NCBI GenBank assembly: GCA_903900705.1
Contig: CAIUOG010000074.1
Span: 1 to 64,000 of the forward strand
Length of the DNA stretch: 64,000 bases
Direction of reading: 5' to 3'
DNA from: an uncultured Acidobacteriia bacterium
GTDB lineage: Bacteria > Acidobacteriota > Terriglobia > Bryobacterales > Bryobacteraceae
In this document: positions 26,398 through 34,205 of the stretch, in pieces
How the letters are laid out: each line of letters opens with the position of its first letter
Position numbering within the stretch: position 1 is the first letter of the stretch
Notes under the pieces: generated by a model
Told to the model about the DNA's origin: nothing
Database searches by the model: none
What the model saw: the letters and a program-made list of their open reading frames with translations, nothing else
Program-made: the position numbers and the translations under genes

Positions 26398-26921
26398 TAT
26401 GCCTGGATGGAGACCGCGTCCAGCACGGAAGCCGAACCGTGAATGACGCTGGCAATGCGGATCGCCGCGAGGATGGTCTCTTCGGTGACGCCCTTCTGCC
26501 GCAGCACGCCTTCATGCGAAGCAACGCAGACGCTGCAGGCGTTGATGGCGGAAACGGCCGTGCACCACAATTCGAAGTCCACCGGATCAGACCCGTGCGA
26601 CCGGATCACCTGCATGCGCAGACGTGCCGGAATCTCGCTGTAACGCTCATTGCCGCTCAGGTGCTGAAAGCGGTAGTAAACATTGTTCATGCCCATGATC
26701 GCCGCAGCCGCTTTGGCGGCATTGAGCGCTTCAGGCGACATCTGTTGTGCGGCTTCCGCCAGCACGGCCTTGGTCAATTCCGGATTGCGGGTGGCGATGG
26801 CCGAAGCCACCGCCGTTCCCCACGTCTGTTGAGCCGTCAGTTCCGCCTGTTTCAGGACGTTCTGCAGGTTCAGCTTCAGATCGCGCGCATAATCCGGAAA
26901 CAGATTATACAGAGCTTCCAT
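26397..26921 (-). CDS. ahpD: Alkyl hydroperoxide reductase AhpD
   Basis: 174 residues, mostly helical. Carries the catalytic CxxCxxxH motif in NACSVCVASHEGVLRQKG near residue 130, as in the mycobacterial AhpD that reduces AhpC via lipoamide. The N-terminal half (EALYNLFPDYARDLKLNLQNVL) also fits AhpD. It follows ahpC by 14 nt and is coupled to the LOG gene. Peroxide reduction in the cytoplasm is well supported. Confidence 0.93.
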   Translation of the reverse strand: MEALYNLFPDYARDLKLNLQNVLKQAELTAQQTWGTAVASAIATRNPELTKAVLAEAAQQMSPEALNAAKAAAAIMGMNNVYYRFQHLSGNERYSEIPARLRMQVIRSHGSDPVDFELWCTAVSAINACSVCVASHEGVLRQKGVTEETILAAIRIASVIHGSASVLDAVSIQA

Positions 26922-26935
26922 AAGGATTCAGGGCC

Positions 26936-27466
26936 TTAGAGGACCGCGTCACCCTTCTTCCAGTTGCAGGGGCAGAGTTCATCGGTCTGCAGGGCGTCCA
27001 CTACGCGGAGCACTTCTTCCGGGTTGCGGCCCACGGCCAGATCGGTCACGTACACGAAACGGATGATGCCTTCCGGGTCCACAACGAAGGTGGCGCGCTG
27101 CGCGACGCCGGCGTTCGGGTCCAGGATTCCGAGGGCATTGCACAGGTCATGCTTCACGTCGGCCAGCATCGGGAACGGCAGGTCCTTCAGGTCGGCGTGG
27201 TGCGTGCGCCAGGCATGGTGCACGAATTCGGAATCGGTGCTGCCGCCGAGGACCTGGCAGTCGCGGTCGGCGAATGCGCCATTCATCTTGCCGAATGCGG
27301 CGATTTCGGTCGGGCAGACGAAGGTGAAGTCCTTCGGCCAGAAGAAGTAAACCTTCCACTTGCCCTCAAAGCTGTTGTTCGTAATGGTTGTGAACGCGTT
27401 CTTCAGGTCGAGAGAGACCGTGGCGGTCACGGAAAAGTCAGGGAATTTCTGTCCAACACCAATCAT
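26936..27466 (-). CDS. ahpC: Peroxiredoxin AhpC
   Basis: 176 residues. Peroxidatic Cys in KDFTFVCPTE near residue 50, FVVDPEGIIRFVYV core strand, and a C-terminal LCPCNWKKGD segment with the resolving Cys pair. This tail is like mycobacterial AhpC, which is recycled by AhpD, and ahpD is next door. Detoxifies H2O2, alkyl peroxides and peroxynitrite. AGGAG ribosome site about 10 nt upstream of ATG. Confidence 0.96.
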   Translation of the reverse strand: MIGVGQKFPDFSVTATVSLDLKNAFTTITNNSFEGKWKVYFFWPKDFTFVCPTEIAAFGKMNGAFADRDCQVLGGSTDSEFVHHAWRTHHADLKDLPFPMLADVKHDLCNALGILDPNAGVAQRATFVVDPEGIIRFVYVTDLAVGRNPEEVLRVVDALQTDELCPCNWKKGDAVL

Positions 27467-27501
27467 GTGAGTTTTTCTCCTAAATGTTTACTGCGAGATT
27501 G

Positions 27502-27762
27502 TTACTGCTGTTGCGTTACTGCGTACAACGAATCGATCATGGCCGCCAGCGCGTGGTCCTTGCCGGAGATGCCGTTGATCGTATGGGTAAAAATCGAAAC
27601 TTCCACCTTGCCCCAGGTGAGCAGCAGGTCAGGGTGGTGGTTCTGCTCCTCCGCGGCCGCGCCGATGCGGTTCACAAAGGCCAGTGCCGTCATGAAATCG
27701 GGAAACCGGAATACCCGGTGCAGATGATGGCCGTCCACCACTTCCCAGTCACTTACCGGCAT
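27502..27762 (-). CDS. Pterin-4a-carbinolamine dehydratase
   Basis: About 86 residues from ATG 27762 (a GTG at 27771 is also in frame). The PCD signature is complete: EEQNHHPDLLLTWGKVEV with the catalytic HHP, followed by FTHTINGISGKDHALA with the second His and D-H. The family dehydrates 4a-hydroxytetrahydropterin, recycling pterin cofactor after aromatic amino acid hydroxylases. Its start overlaps the end of the perR-like gene and ahpC follows after 35 nt, so it sits inside the peroxide run. No pterin hydroxylase is in the window. Confidence 0.9.
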   Translation of the reverse strand: MPVSDWEVVDGHHLHRVFRFPDFMTALAFVNRIGAAAEEQNHHPDLLLTWGKVEVSIFTHTINGISGKDHALAAMIDSLYAVTQQQ

Positions 27763-28160
27763 CGTGAGCACTCTCCGCGAAGAATCACTTCATAGGTCCG
27801 CACATTGCCCGCGCCCTGCGCGGCCGGCACATCGAACCACTCCACGTCTTCCACCGCGCCACACCGGTCGCAGACAAAGTGATGATGCTGCTCCAGATTC
27901 GCGTCATACCGGGCGGCTTTGCCATCCAGAGTAAATTCCCGGATCAGCCCGGCCTGCACCAGCGCGTGCAGGGTGTTGTACACCGTGGCCCGCGAGGCCC
28001 GGGCGTGGCGCTTGTTCAGCGCCGTCCAGAGTTCTTCCACCGTCGCATGGTCAGGCCGGGTGAGAAGGTGCTCCAGGACGAAAAAGCGCTGCGGCGTCCT
28101 CCGAACACCCGCGTGTTCGAAGGCTTCCTCAATCTTCCGGGCTGCGGCGGCTTTTAACAC
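27753..28160 (-). CDS. Fur-family regulator, PerR-like
   Basis: 135 residues with GTG start. Winged helix at about 15-80 (RRTPQRFFVLEHLL, TVEELWTALNKRHARASRATVYNTLHALVQAGLIREF). The metal region HHHFVCDRCGAVEDVEW has the structural-zinc CxxC; a second CxxC is at the extreme C-terminus (GECSRC). The order and short length resemble PerR more than Fur. Adjacent ahpC/ahpD support peroxide sensing. A palindrome 10 nt upstream of its start could be its own operator. Fur or Zur identity cannot be fully excluded. Confidence 0.87.
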   Translation of the reverse strand: MLKAAAARKIEEAFEHAGVRRTPQRFFVLEHLLTRPDHATVEELWTALNKRHARASRATVYNTLHALVQAGLIREFTLDGKAARYDANLEQHHHFVCDRCGAVEDVEWFDVPAAQGAGNVRTYEVILRGECSRCR

Positions 28161-28161
28161 G

Positions 28162-28188
28162 ATCTTAAATTAGAAACAGTTCTAAGAT
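28162..28188. promoter_or_regulatory. Palindromic box upstream of the perR-like gene (candidate PerR/Fur site)
   Basis: Core TTAGAA-N4-TTCTAA at 28170-28185, perfect on both arms. A second, differently centred pair ATCTTA/TAAGAT (28162-28167 and 28183-28188) is nested around it. AT-rich, Fur-box-like, and placed between the divergent perR-like gene and rsmB, 9-10 nt from the regulator's start codon. Autoregulation is inferred. Confidence 0.65.
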
Positions 28189-28239
28189 GGCGGCAACCCA
28201 CCGAAGGATTCATGTCGATCCCGTAAACTTGCAGGTGAA

Positions 28240-29388
28240 ATGAAACTCGCCCCGGCCCGGCAGGCCGCATTCGGAGCACTGCTCGCCGTCGACCGCGGCA
28301 CATGGTCGGCCGAAGCGCTGGCGGCGAAGTGCGCACATCTCGATTCCCGCGATGCCGGACTGGCTTCCGACATCGTCTTCGGCACCCTGCGGCGGCACGG
28401 CGAACTCGACGCCCTGATCCGCCTGTGCTCCAGCCGTTCCGTCGACCACCTCGACATGGCCGTGCGGATTGCCCTCGAAATGGCCTTCTACCAGCTCACC
28501 TTTCTGGACCGTGTGCCGGATCACGCGGTGGTGAACGATTCCGTGGAACTGGTGCGCCGCGCCGGCAAGGAATCCGCCGTGCCGTTCGTCAATGCCGTCC
28601 TGCGGCGGGCGCTGCGGGAGCCGGTCACCGCGCCGGAGACGGCTTCCACGCCCGACTGGCTGCTGGAACGCTGGACGAAACAGTTCGGCGAAGAAGTGGC
28701 GCTGCGGATTGCCCGTGAAAGCCTCTCGCCGCCCAAACGCTATATAAGAGTAGGTACTGCGGAACCCCCTCCCGGCGCGGAACCGACCGAGGTTCCCGGC
28801 TGTTTTCTTCTGGCCGAAGGCGACCCCGGGCGCTTCCGCTTCCAGGACATCGGTTCACAGTCCGTGGTCCCGCTGCTCGACCTGCGGCCCGGCCAGAGTT
28901 TTCTCGACCTCTGCGCCTCGCCCGGCAACAAGACGGCCCAGGCTCTCGAAACCCCGCTGCGGGCCATCGCCTGCGACGTCCACCTGAGCCGCGCCCGGAT
29001 TCTGCAAACCCTGGGCATTCCGGTTGTGGCGCTCGACGCTGTGAAACCCCTCCCGTTCGACACACGGTTCGACCGGATTCTGGTGGACGCCCCGTGTTCC
29101 GGCACCGGCACCCTCGCGCGCAACCCCGAAATCAAGTGGCGACTGCACAACGACGACATCTTCGACCTCCGCCGCAAGCAGAAGGCAATTCTGAAGAACG
29201 CTCTCGAACTCCTGGCGCCCGGCGGTCGGCTCGTCTATTCCACCTGTTCGCTCGAACGCGAAGAGAATCAGGACGTCATCGAAGCGGTCAGCCAGTCCAC
29301 CGGCGCAGTCGTCGAAACGACCATGCAGCGACTGCCCGGGCGCGACCCCGGCGACGGCTTCTTCGCGGCTGTTCTGACCCGGGCCTGA
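28240..29388 (+). CDS. rsmB: 16S rRNA m5C967 methyltransferase
   Basis: 382 residues, somewhat shorter than the E. coli enzyme (about 430). N-terminal NusB-like RNA-binding domain (ARQAAFGALLAVDRG to VNDSVELVRRAG, FVNAVLRRALRE). C-terminal SAM domain with FLDLCASPGNKTAQAL, the proline-cysteine loop LVDAPCSGTGTLARNPEIKWR and the catalytic TCS in GRLVYSTCSLEREENQ. Both Cys of the RsmB/RsmF mechanism are present. AGGTGAA ribosome site just before ATG. rpe follows 33 nt later. Confidence 0.93.
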   Translation: MKLAPARQAAFGALLAVDRGTWSAEALAAKCAHLDSRDAGLASDIVFGTLRRHGELDALIRLCSSRSVDHLDMAVRIALEMAFYQLTFLDRVPDHAVVNDSVELVRRAGKESAVPFVNAVLRRALREPVTAPETASTPDWLLERWTKQFGEEVALRIARESLSPPKRYIRVGTAEPPPGAEPTEVPGCFLLAEGDPGRFRFQDIGSQSVVPLLDLRPGQSFLDLCASPGNKTAQALETPLRAIACDVHLSRARILQTLGIPVVALDAVKPLPFDTRFDRILVDAPCSGTGTLARNPEIKWRLHNDDIFDLRRKQKAILKNALELLAPGGRLVYSTCSLEREENQDVIEAVSQSTGAVVETTMQRLPGRDPGDGFFAAVLTRA

Positions 29389-29421
29389 CCCTCATTTTCC
29401 GTGCTACCATCGGTTCTGAAA

Positions 29422-30096
29422 ATGGTCCAGATCCTGCCCTCCATCCTCTCCGCGGACTTTGCCCGGCTCGGCGAAGACATCGCCACCGTCGAACGGGGCG
29501 GCGCACAGATGCTCCATGTCGACATCATGGATGGCCATTTTGTCCCGAATCTGACCATGGGACCGCCCGTCGTGCAGTCGATCCGGAAGGTGACGAAACT
29601 GGTGCTGGACGTCCACCTGATGCTGACCGACCCGGACACTTACGCGCCCATCTTCATCGAAGCGGGCGCCGATCAGGTTTCCGTGCACTATGAGGCCGCA
29701 AGGCATCTGGACCGCACCATCCACCTGATTCAGGGCCTGGGCGCGAAGGCGGGCGTGGTGCTGAACCCGGCGACGCCGGTCAGCGTGCTGGAAGACATCC
29801 TCCCGGTGGTCGACTTCGTGCTGATCATGAGCGTGAACCCCGGCTTCGGCGGTCAGAAATTTATCCCCAATTCCCTCAACAAGATCCGGCGTCTGGCGGA
29901 ACTGCGGCGGGAGCGGGGGCTCAACTTCGCCATCGAGATTGACGGCGGCGTCAACCACGGCAACCTGCGGGAGATTGTCCAGGCGGGCTGCAACTGGATG
30001 GTGGCCGGATCGCACGTCTTCGGGAGTGCCGATCCCGCCGCAACCGTGAAGGAAATGCAACAGATCGCCGAACTGGCGACGACCGCGGTTGTCTAG
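29422..30096 (+). CDS. rpe: Ribulose-phosphate 3-epimerase
   Basis: About 224 residues. TIM barrel interconverting ribulose 5-phosphate and xylulose 5-phosphate. Motifs: QILPSILSADFARLGEDI, LHVDIMDGHFVPNLTMGP (metal His and catalytic Asp), DVHLMLTDPDTY, VLIMSVNPGFGGQKFIP, FAIEIDGGVNHGN and GSHVFGS. ATG 29422 gives the usual N-terminus; a GTG lies in frame at 29401. Same direction as rsmB; the bamD-like gene follows after 99 nt. Confidence 0.97.
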   Translation: MVQILPSILSADFARLGEDIATVERGGAQMLHVDIMDGHFVPNLTMGPPVVQSIRKVTKLVLDVHLMLTDPDTYAPIFIEAGADQVSVHYEAARHLDRTIHLIQGLGAKAGVVLNPATPVSVLEDILPVVDFVLIMSVNPGFGGQKFIPNSLNKIRRLAELRRERGLNFAIEIDGGVNHGNLREIVQAGCNWMVAGSHVFGSADPAATVKEMQQIAELATTAVV

Positions 30097-30195
30097 CAAC
30101 GCTTAGAAAACGCTCAGAGCGGAGCGGGCGCGGCCAGCCTGGCCGTCGCCGTGCGTCTGCCAACCGCGAAACCACGGTAATATAGAAGACATCAG

Positions 30196-31602
30196 ATGCA
30201 GCGTCGTAATCCTTTCTTTGTTATCACCGCGAGCCTGCTCGCCATCCTGTTAGCCGCCCCGGCTTTCGGGTTCCCCTTTCCGTTCAAGCGGAAAAAGTAT
30301 GAGACCCCGATTTCGAAGGACACGCTGCAGCCGGACAAGGTGCTGTTCGACCGGTCGATCAAGAACATTGAAAAAGGGAATTACGAAATCGCGCGTCTGA
30401 CGCTGAACACCCTGATCAATACTTACGACACCAGCGAATTCATCGCCAAGGCCAAACTCGCCATCGCCGATAGCTGGTACCGCGAAGGCGGCGCGCACGG
30501 TCTCGCCCAGGCGGAAGCGGAATATAAGGACTTTATCCTGTTCTACCCGAACATGGAAGAGGCCGCGCAGTCGCAGTACAAGGTTTGCGAAATCCACTAC
30601 AAGCAGATGGAAAAGGCGGACCGCGATTCCGCCCAGGGCACCCGCGCGGAAGATGAATGCCGCCAGGTACTGAACCAGTTCCCCAATTCGAAGTATGCGG
30701 AACCGGCCAAAACCAAGCTGCTGCAGGTGCAGGAAGTGCTGGCCCAGAAGGAATACAACGCGGGCGATTTCTACGATCACAAAGGCAGCTTTCCGGCCGC
30801 CGCCAGCCGCTTTACCTATGTGAGCACCCAGTATCCGCTGTTCAGCGGCGCAGACCAGGCTCTCTGGCAACTCGCGGGCGATTACAAAAAGATGGGTGAC
30901 CGCTTCGAGAACCAGGAAGCCGATGCGCTGAGCCGGATCGTGAAGGATTATCCGCTGAGCGCCCACGTGGACGGAGCGAAGGAACGTCTCACCGCCCTGA
31001 AGCGCCCGATTCCACAGGCCGACGCCGCGGCTTACGCGCATCAGAAGTATGAACTGGAAAACCGGAAGAAGCCCGGGATGGTGAGCAAGGCCATGGGCCT
31101 CGTTTCCGGACGTCCAGACGTGAGCTTCGCGGCCAAAAGCGGCACGCCCGCCATGGCGACGATTCGTCCCAATGTCCCGGTCAGCGTTCCCGCTGTCGCG
31201 GCGGGTACGACCTCCGGCGTCAGCGACGTGGTGGGTGGCGTCGTGACCAGCACCGAAAACCTGGATAAAGCCGCGGATGCCCGTATGAGCGCGCAAAACG
31301 GCGTCGTCACCAAGGAAGGCGCAGGTACCGGCGAACAGAAGGCCAGCGTCGGCTCCAACGGACAGGAAGCCGCGGCTGCCCCGGCCGAAGCCGCTCCGCC
31401 GCCGACCAACCACCCGGCCACCGCCCAGCAGATCAAGGCTTATCAGAAGGCGCAGGCACAGGCACAGGCCAAGGCCGCCAAACTGGCGAAGAAGAACAAG
31501 AACAACCCGGCCGCAACAAAACCTGCCGACAAGCCGGCAACCCCGGCGACGGCGCCCGCCGCAACGACGCCCGCGACCACACCAGCCACCGCAAAACAAT
31601 GA
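30196..31602 (+). CDS. BamD-like outer-membrane assembly protein with long low-complexity tail
   Basis: 468 residues. Signal peptide ending near residue 25 (LLAAPAFG), with no lipobox Cys, unlike typical BamD lipoproteins. TPR-like repeats at about 45-270 match BamD/YfiO: KVLFDRSIKNIEKGNYEIARLTLNTLINTYDTSEF, QAEAEYKDFILFYPNMEEAAQSQYKVCEIHY, CRQVLNQFPNSKYAEPAKTKL. The final 180 residues are Ala/Pro/Thr/Lys-rich and probably disordered. The stop overlaps the next start as ATGA, coupling it to a response regulator. Probably a BamD-type scaffold for outer-membrane protein insertion. Confidence 0.82.
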   Translation: MQRRNPFFVITASLLAILLAAPAFGFPFPFKRKKYETPISKDTLQPDKVLFDRSIKNIEKGNYEIARLTLNTLINTYDTSEFIAKAKLAIADSWYREGGAHGLAQAEAEYKDFILFYPNMEEAAQSQYKVCEIHYKQMEKADRDSAQGTRAEDECRQVLNQFPNSKYAEPAKTKLLQVQEVLAQKEYNAGDFYDHKGSFPAAASRFTYVSTQYPLFSGADQALWQLAGDYKKMGDRFENQEADALSRIVKDYPLSAHVDGAKERLTALKRPIPQADAAAYAHQKYELENRKKPGMVSKAMGLVSGRPDVSFAAKSGTPAMATIRPNVPVSVPAVAAGTTSGVSDVVGGVVTSTENLDKAADARMSAQNGVVTKEGAGTGEQKASVGSNGQEAAAAPAEAAPPPTNHPATAQQIKAYQKAQAQAQAKAAKLAKKNKNNPAATKPADKPATPATAPAATTPATTPATAKQ

Positions 31603-32165
31603 GCCGGATACTTCTGGCGGACGACAGCCCCCATGCCCAGAGGATGGGGGAACGAATCCTTCGCGACGAAGGTCACGAAGTTATAACGGTTAGCGACGGA
31701 CGGGTCGCCATGCTGCGTTTACAGGATGCCGAACCCGACCTTATCATCGCGGATATCTCCATGCCGGAGGTTTCCGGCTACGAGCTCTGCGAGTACATTA
31801 AGAGCCATGGCGGCGCGCCCGTCATCCTCACCGCCGGCGCGGTGGAACCCATCGATGAAAAGGAAGTCGACCGCGTCCGCGCGGACGGCATTCTCAAAAA
31901 GCCCTTCGAATCCACGCTCCTGCTGAATTCCATCGGTCGGTTTGTGCAGGGATCGCGAAAGCGGTCCGCCCCGGCTGTTCCGGCGGAACCGGAGGCTGCC
32001 CGCGCGGCTACCCCGCCGCGTTCCGTCGCGATTCTGGATCCGGAGATGATCCGCGCCGCAGTCACCGTGGCGCTCGACGCCGCAATGCCGGCGCTGATCG
32101 ATCAGATGACCGAACGGGTGGTCGCCGCTCTCGCCGGCCGGAAGCCCGAAGCCCCGAAGAAATAG
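31599..32165 (+). CDS. Single-domain response regulator with C-terminal helix
   Basis: 188 residues. Receiver domain at about 3-118: acidic pair ADD at 7-9, phospho-acceptor Asp52 in LIIADISMPEVSGYELCEY, Thr near 78 (VILTAGAV) and Lys in ILKKPFES. After an Ala/Pro linker, a final helix (IRAAVTVALDAAMPALIDQMTERVVAAL) replaces a DNA-binding output domain. The C-terminal helix type occurs in motility and polarity regulators. Overlaps the bamD-like stop by 4 nt. The partner kinase is not evident. Confidence 0.85.
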   Translation: MSRILLADDSPHAQRMGERILRDEGHEVITVSDGRVAMLRLQDAEPDLIIADISMPEVSGYELCEYIKSHGGAPVILTAGAVEPIDEKEVDRVRADGILKKPFESTLLLNSIGRFVQGSRKRSAPAVPAEPEAARAATPPRSVAILDPEMIRAAVTVALDAAMPALIDQMTERVVAALAGRKPEAPKK

Positions 32166-32186
32166 AACCGCCGTACAATTCACTCC

Positions 32187-32978
32187 ATGAATCTGGGTCT
32201 CGAAGGAAAATCCGCGCTTGTACTGGCCGCCAGTAAGGGCCTGGGGCGCGCCAGCGCACTCGCGCTCGCGCAGGAAGGCGCGCGAGTGATGATCGGCGCG
32301 CGCGACGTCGTGTGCCTGGAACAGACCGCCGCGGAACTGCGGGAACTGACCGGCGCGGATGTGCGGGCATTTCCTGTGGACGTCACCCATCCCGCCCAAT
32401 GCGAGGCCATCCATCAGGCGGCAGTCCACGCGTTTGGACCGGTGGAGATCCTGGTGAACAATGCGGGTGGCCCTCCCTTCGGCCCGTTCGAATCCTTTGA
32501 CGACGAAGTCTGGCACAAGGCGCTCGAACTCAACCTGATGAGCACGGTCCGTTTCGCGCGGCTCGTCCTGCCAGGCATGAAAGCGGCGCGCCGGGGCCGC
32601 ATCGTGAACATCGTCAGCCTGTCGACGAAGAGCGTGCTGCCCGGTTCCGTGCTCTCGACGGCGGGGCGTCTGGGCATCATCGGCATGGCCAAACTGCTCT
32701 CCGATGAAGTGGCCGCGTTCAACATCACCGTGAATAACGTGGCTTCCGGCATGATCCTGACGGATCGCGTGCGGCAGACCTCGCTCAGGACCCGGCTCGA
32801 CCAGGGGATGAGCGAACCCGAAGCGCTCGACGACATCGCGCGGTCGATTCCCGCCCGCCGCGTCGGCCGACCGGACGAACTCGGCGCCCTGGTGGCCTTC
32901 CTCGCCTCGGAACGCGCGGCCTACATCACGGGCGTCACAATTCCCGTGGATGGCGGCATGGTTCGGTCAATCCTGTAA
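32187..32978 (+). CDS. Short-chain dehydrogenase/reductase with altered catalytic motif
   Basis: 263 residues, Rossmann fold. Cofactor loop ALVLAASKGLGRASALALAQEG, VNNAGG near residue 92, C-terminal GAYITGVTIPVDGG-like end (ERAAYITGVTIPVDGGMV). The normal Y-x-x-x-K is missing: after the SLSTKSVLPGSVL strand the sequence reads L-S-T-A-G-R-L-G-I-I-G-M-A-K, placing S and R where Y and K belong. This matches the beta-ketoacyl-ACP-reductase-like SDR subgroup with an 'LSN..R' pattern. Substrate unknown. The upstream gap is 21 nt. Confidence 0.82.
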   Translation: MNLGLEGKSALVLAASKGLGRASALALAQEGARVMIGARDVVCLEQTAAELRELTGADVRAFPVDVTHPAQCEAIHQAAVHAFGPVEILVNNAGGPPFGPFESFDDEVWHKALELNLMSTVRFARLVLPGMKAARRGRIVNIVSLSTKSVLPGSVLSTAGRLGIIGMAKLLSDEVAAFNITVNNVASGMILTDRVRQTSLRTRLDQGMSEPEALDDIARSIPARRVGRPDELGALVAFLASERAAYITGVTIPVDGGMVRSIL

Positions 32979-33035
32979 ACGGTCTTACCGACCGAAGGCT
33001 GCGGCAATGCGGCGAATTCTGTATCCTAAGTGTGA

Positions 33036-33536
33036 ATGCCAGATAACAGTTTCGACGTCGTCTCCCAGATTGAGCTGCCGGAAGTGAATAACGCGATCCA
33101 GCAGGCGATGAAAGAGATTACAACCCGCTACGACCTGAAAGACTCGAAGTCCAAAATCGAGCTGAATGAGAAGGACAAGAAGCTCACCCTCACCAGCGCA
33201 GACGATTTCAAGCTCAAGGCAATCACGGAAATCCTCAACCAGAAGCTGGTGAAACGCGGCGTGCCCATCCGGAACCTCGAATACGGCGTGATCAATTCGG
33301 CCAGCGGCTCCACCGTCAAGCAGGAGATTACCCTGATTTCCGGCATTGCCACCGAAAAGGCCAAAGAAATCACCAAACTGATCAAGGACAGCAAGCTGAA
33401 AGTGCAGGCGGCGATTCAGGGCGACCTCGTCCGCATCAGCGGCAAAGACCGCGACACCCTGCAGCAGGCCATCGCGCTCCTGCGCGGCGGCGACTTCGGC
33501 ATCGAACTCCAGTTCATCAACTTCCGCACCAATTAA
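33036..33536 (+). CDS. yajQ: YajQ family nucleotide-binding protein
   Basis: 166 residues, starting M-P-D-N-S-F-D-V-V-S-Q-I-E-L-P-E-V-N-N-A, the invariant YajQ opening. Then TRYDLKDSKSKIEL, LKAITEILNQKLVKRGVPIRNLEYG and the C-terminal LLRGGDFGIELQFINFR. Some YajQ proteins bind cyclic di-GMP and act on transcription; others are only known to bind nucleic acid or GTP. The stop overlaps the next start as TAATG, so the pair is coupled. Confidence 0.95.
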   Translation: MPDNSFDVVSQIELPEVNNAIQQAMKEITTRYDLKDSKSKIELNEKDKKLTLTSADDFKLKAITEILNQKLVKRGVPIRNLEYGVINSASGSTVKQEITLISGIATEKAKEITKLIKDSKLKVQAAIQGDLVRISGKDRDTLQQAIALLRGGDFGIELQFINFRTN

Positions 33537-34180
33537 TGCCCCGGCGTATTGAGTCGCATTTTATCGCCGGTCCCGCGGGTCGCCTGGAAGCCTTGCTGGA
33601 AGAGCCTGAACACGGAGAGCCGGTGGAGGCCGCCCTGGTCTGTCACCCGCATCCCCTTTTCGGCGGGACCATGCATAACAAGGTGGTTTACCGCCTGGCC
33701 CGCGGGCTGAGGAACTCCGGCAGCGTGGTGCTGCGCTTCAACTTCCGTGGCGTGAATCTCAGCGAAGGCGTGCACGATGGCGGCCACGGCGAGGTGGAAG
33801 ACGCGCGCGCCGCCCTCGCTTTCCTGCGCGAGCGCTACACCAACCTGCCTTACTCCATGTCGGGCTTTTCCTTCGGCTCCCGCGTGGCGCTGCGTCTCGG
33901 TTGCCGCATCGCCGGCGACCCGGAAGAAACGAAGCCAGCCAGGCTGATCGGCGTGGGTTTCCCAACAAAACTGGGCAAATTCGAATACCTGAGCCAGTGC
34001 GGTCTTCGGAAATACTTCGTCCATAGCACTATAGACGAGTTCGGGCCCAGGGACGAACTCGAACAGGCCTTTGCCGGGTTCGCCGAGCCGAAGAGCCTCC
34101 AGTTCATCGAAGCGGGCGATCACTTCTTCGCGGGCTCGCTCGATCAACTGGAACGCACCATCACAGAACTGCCGCGCTGA
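33536..34180 (+). CDS. Alpha/beta hydrolase (YdhK/dienelactone-hydrolase-like)
   Basis: 214 residues. Oxyanion region HPHPLFGGTMHNKVVYRLARGL, nucleophile elbow SGFSFGSRVAL with Ser in G-x-S-x-G, and a His region EAGDHFFAG near the end. This set belongs to the short cytosolic alpha/beta hydrolases often annotated as membrane-associated esterases. Substrate unknown. Starts 1 nt inside the yajQ stop, so translated with it. Confidence 0.85.
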   Translation: MPRRIESHFIAGPAGRLEALLEEPEHGEPVEAALVCHPHPLFGGTMHNKVVYRLARGLRNSGSVVLRFNFRGVNLSEGVHDGGHGEVEDARAALAFLRERYTNLPYSMSGFSFGSRVALRLGCRIAGDPEETKPARLIGVGFPTKLGKFEYLSQCGLRKYFVHSTIDEFGPRDELEQAFAGFAEPKSLQFIEAGDHFFAGSLDQLERTITELPR

Positions 34181-34205
34181 GCTATCTGATTGATATGATA
34201 CCGGC

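Noticed and set aside
30131-30145. Inverted repeat CGGCCAG-C-CTGGCCG between rpe and the bamD-like gene
   Set aside because: The one-nucleotide centre cannot form a normal hairpin loop and no T-run follows; too weak to call a terminator or operator.
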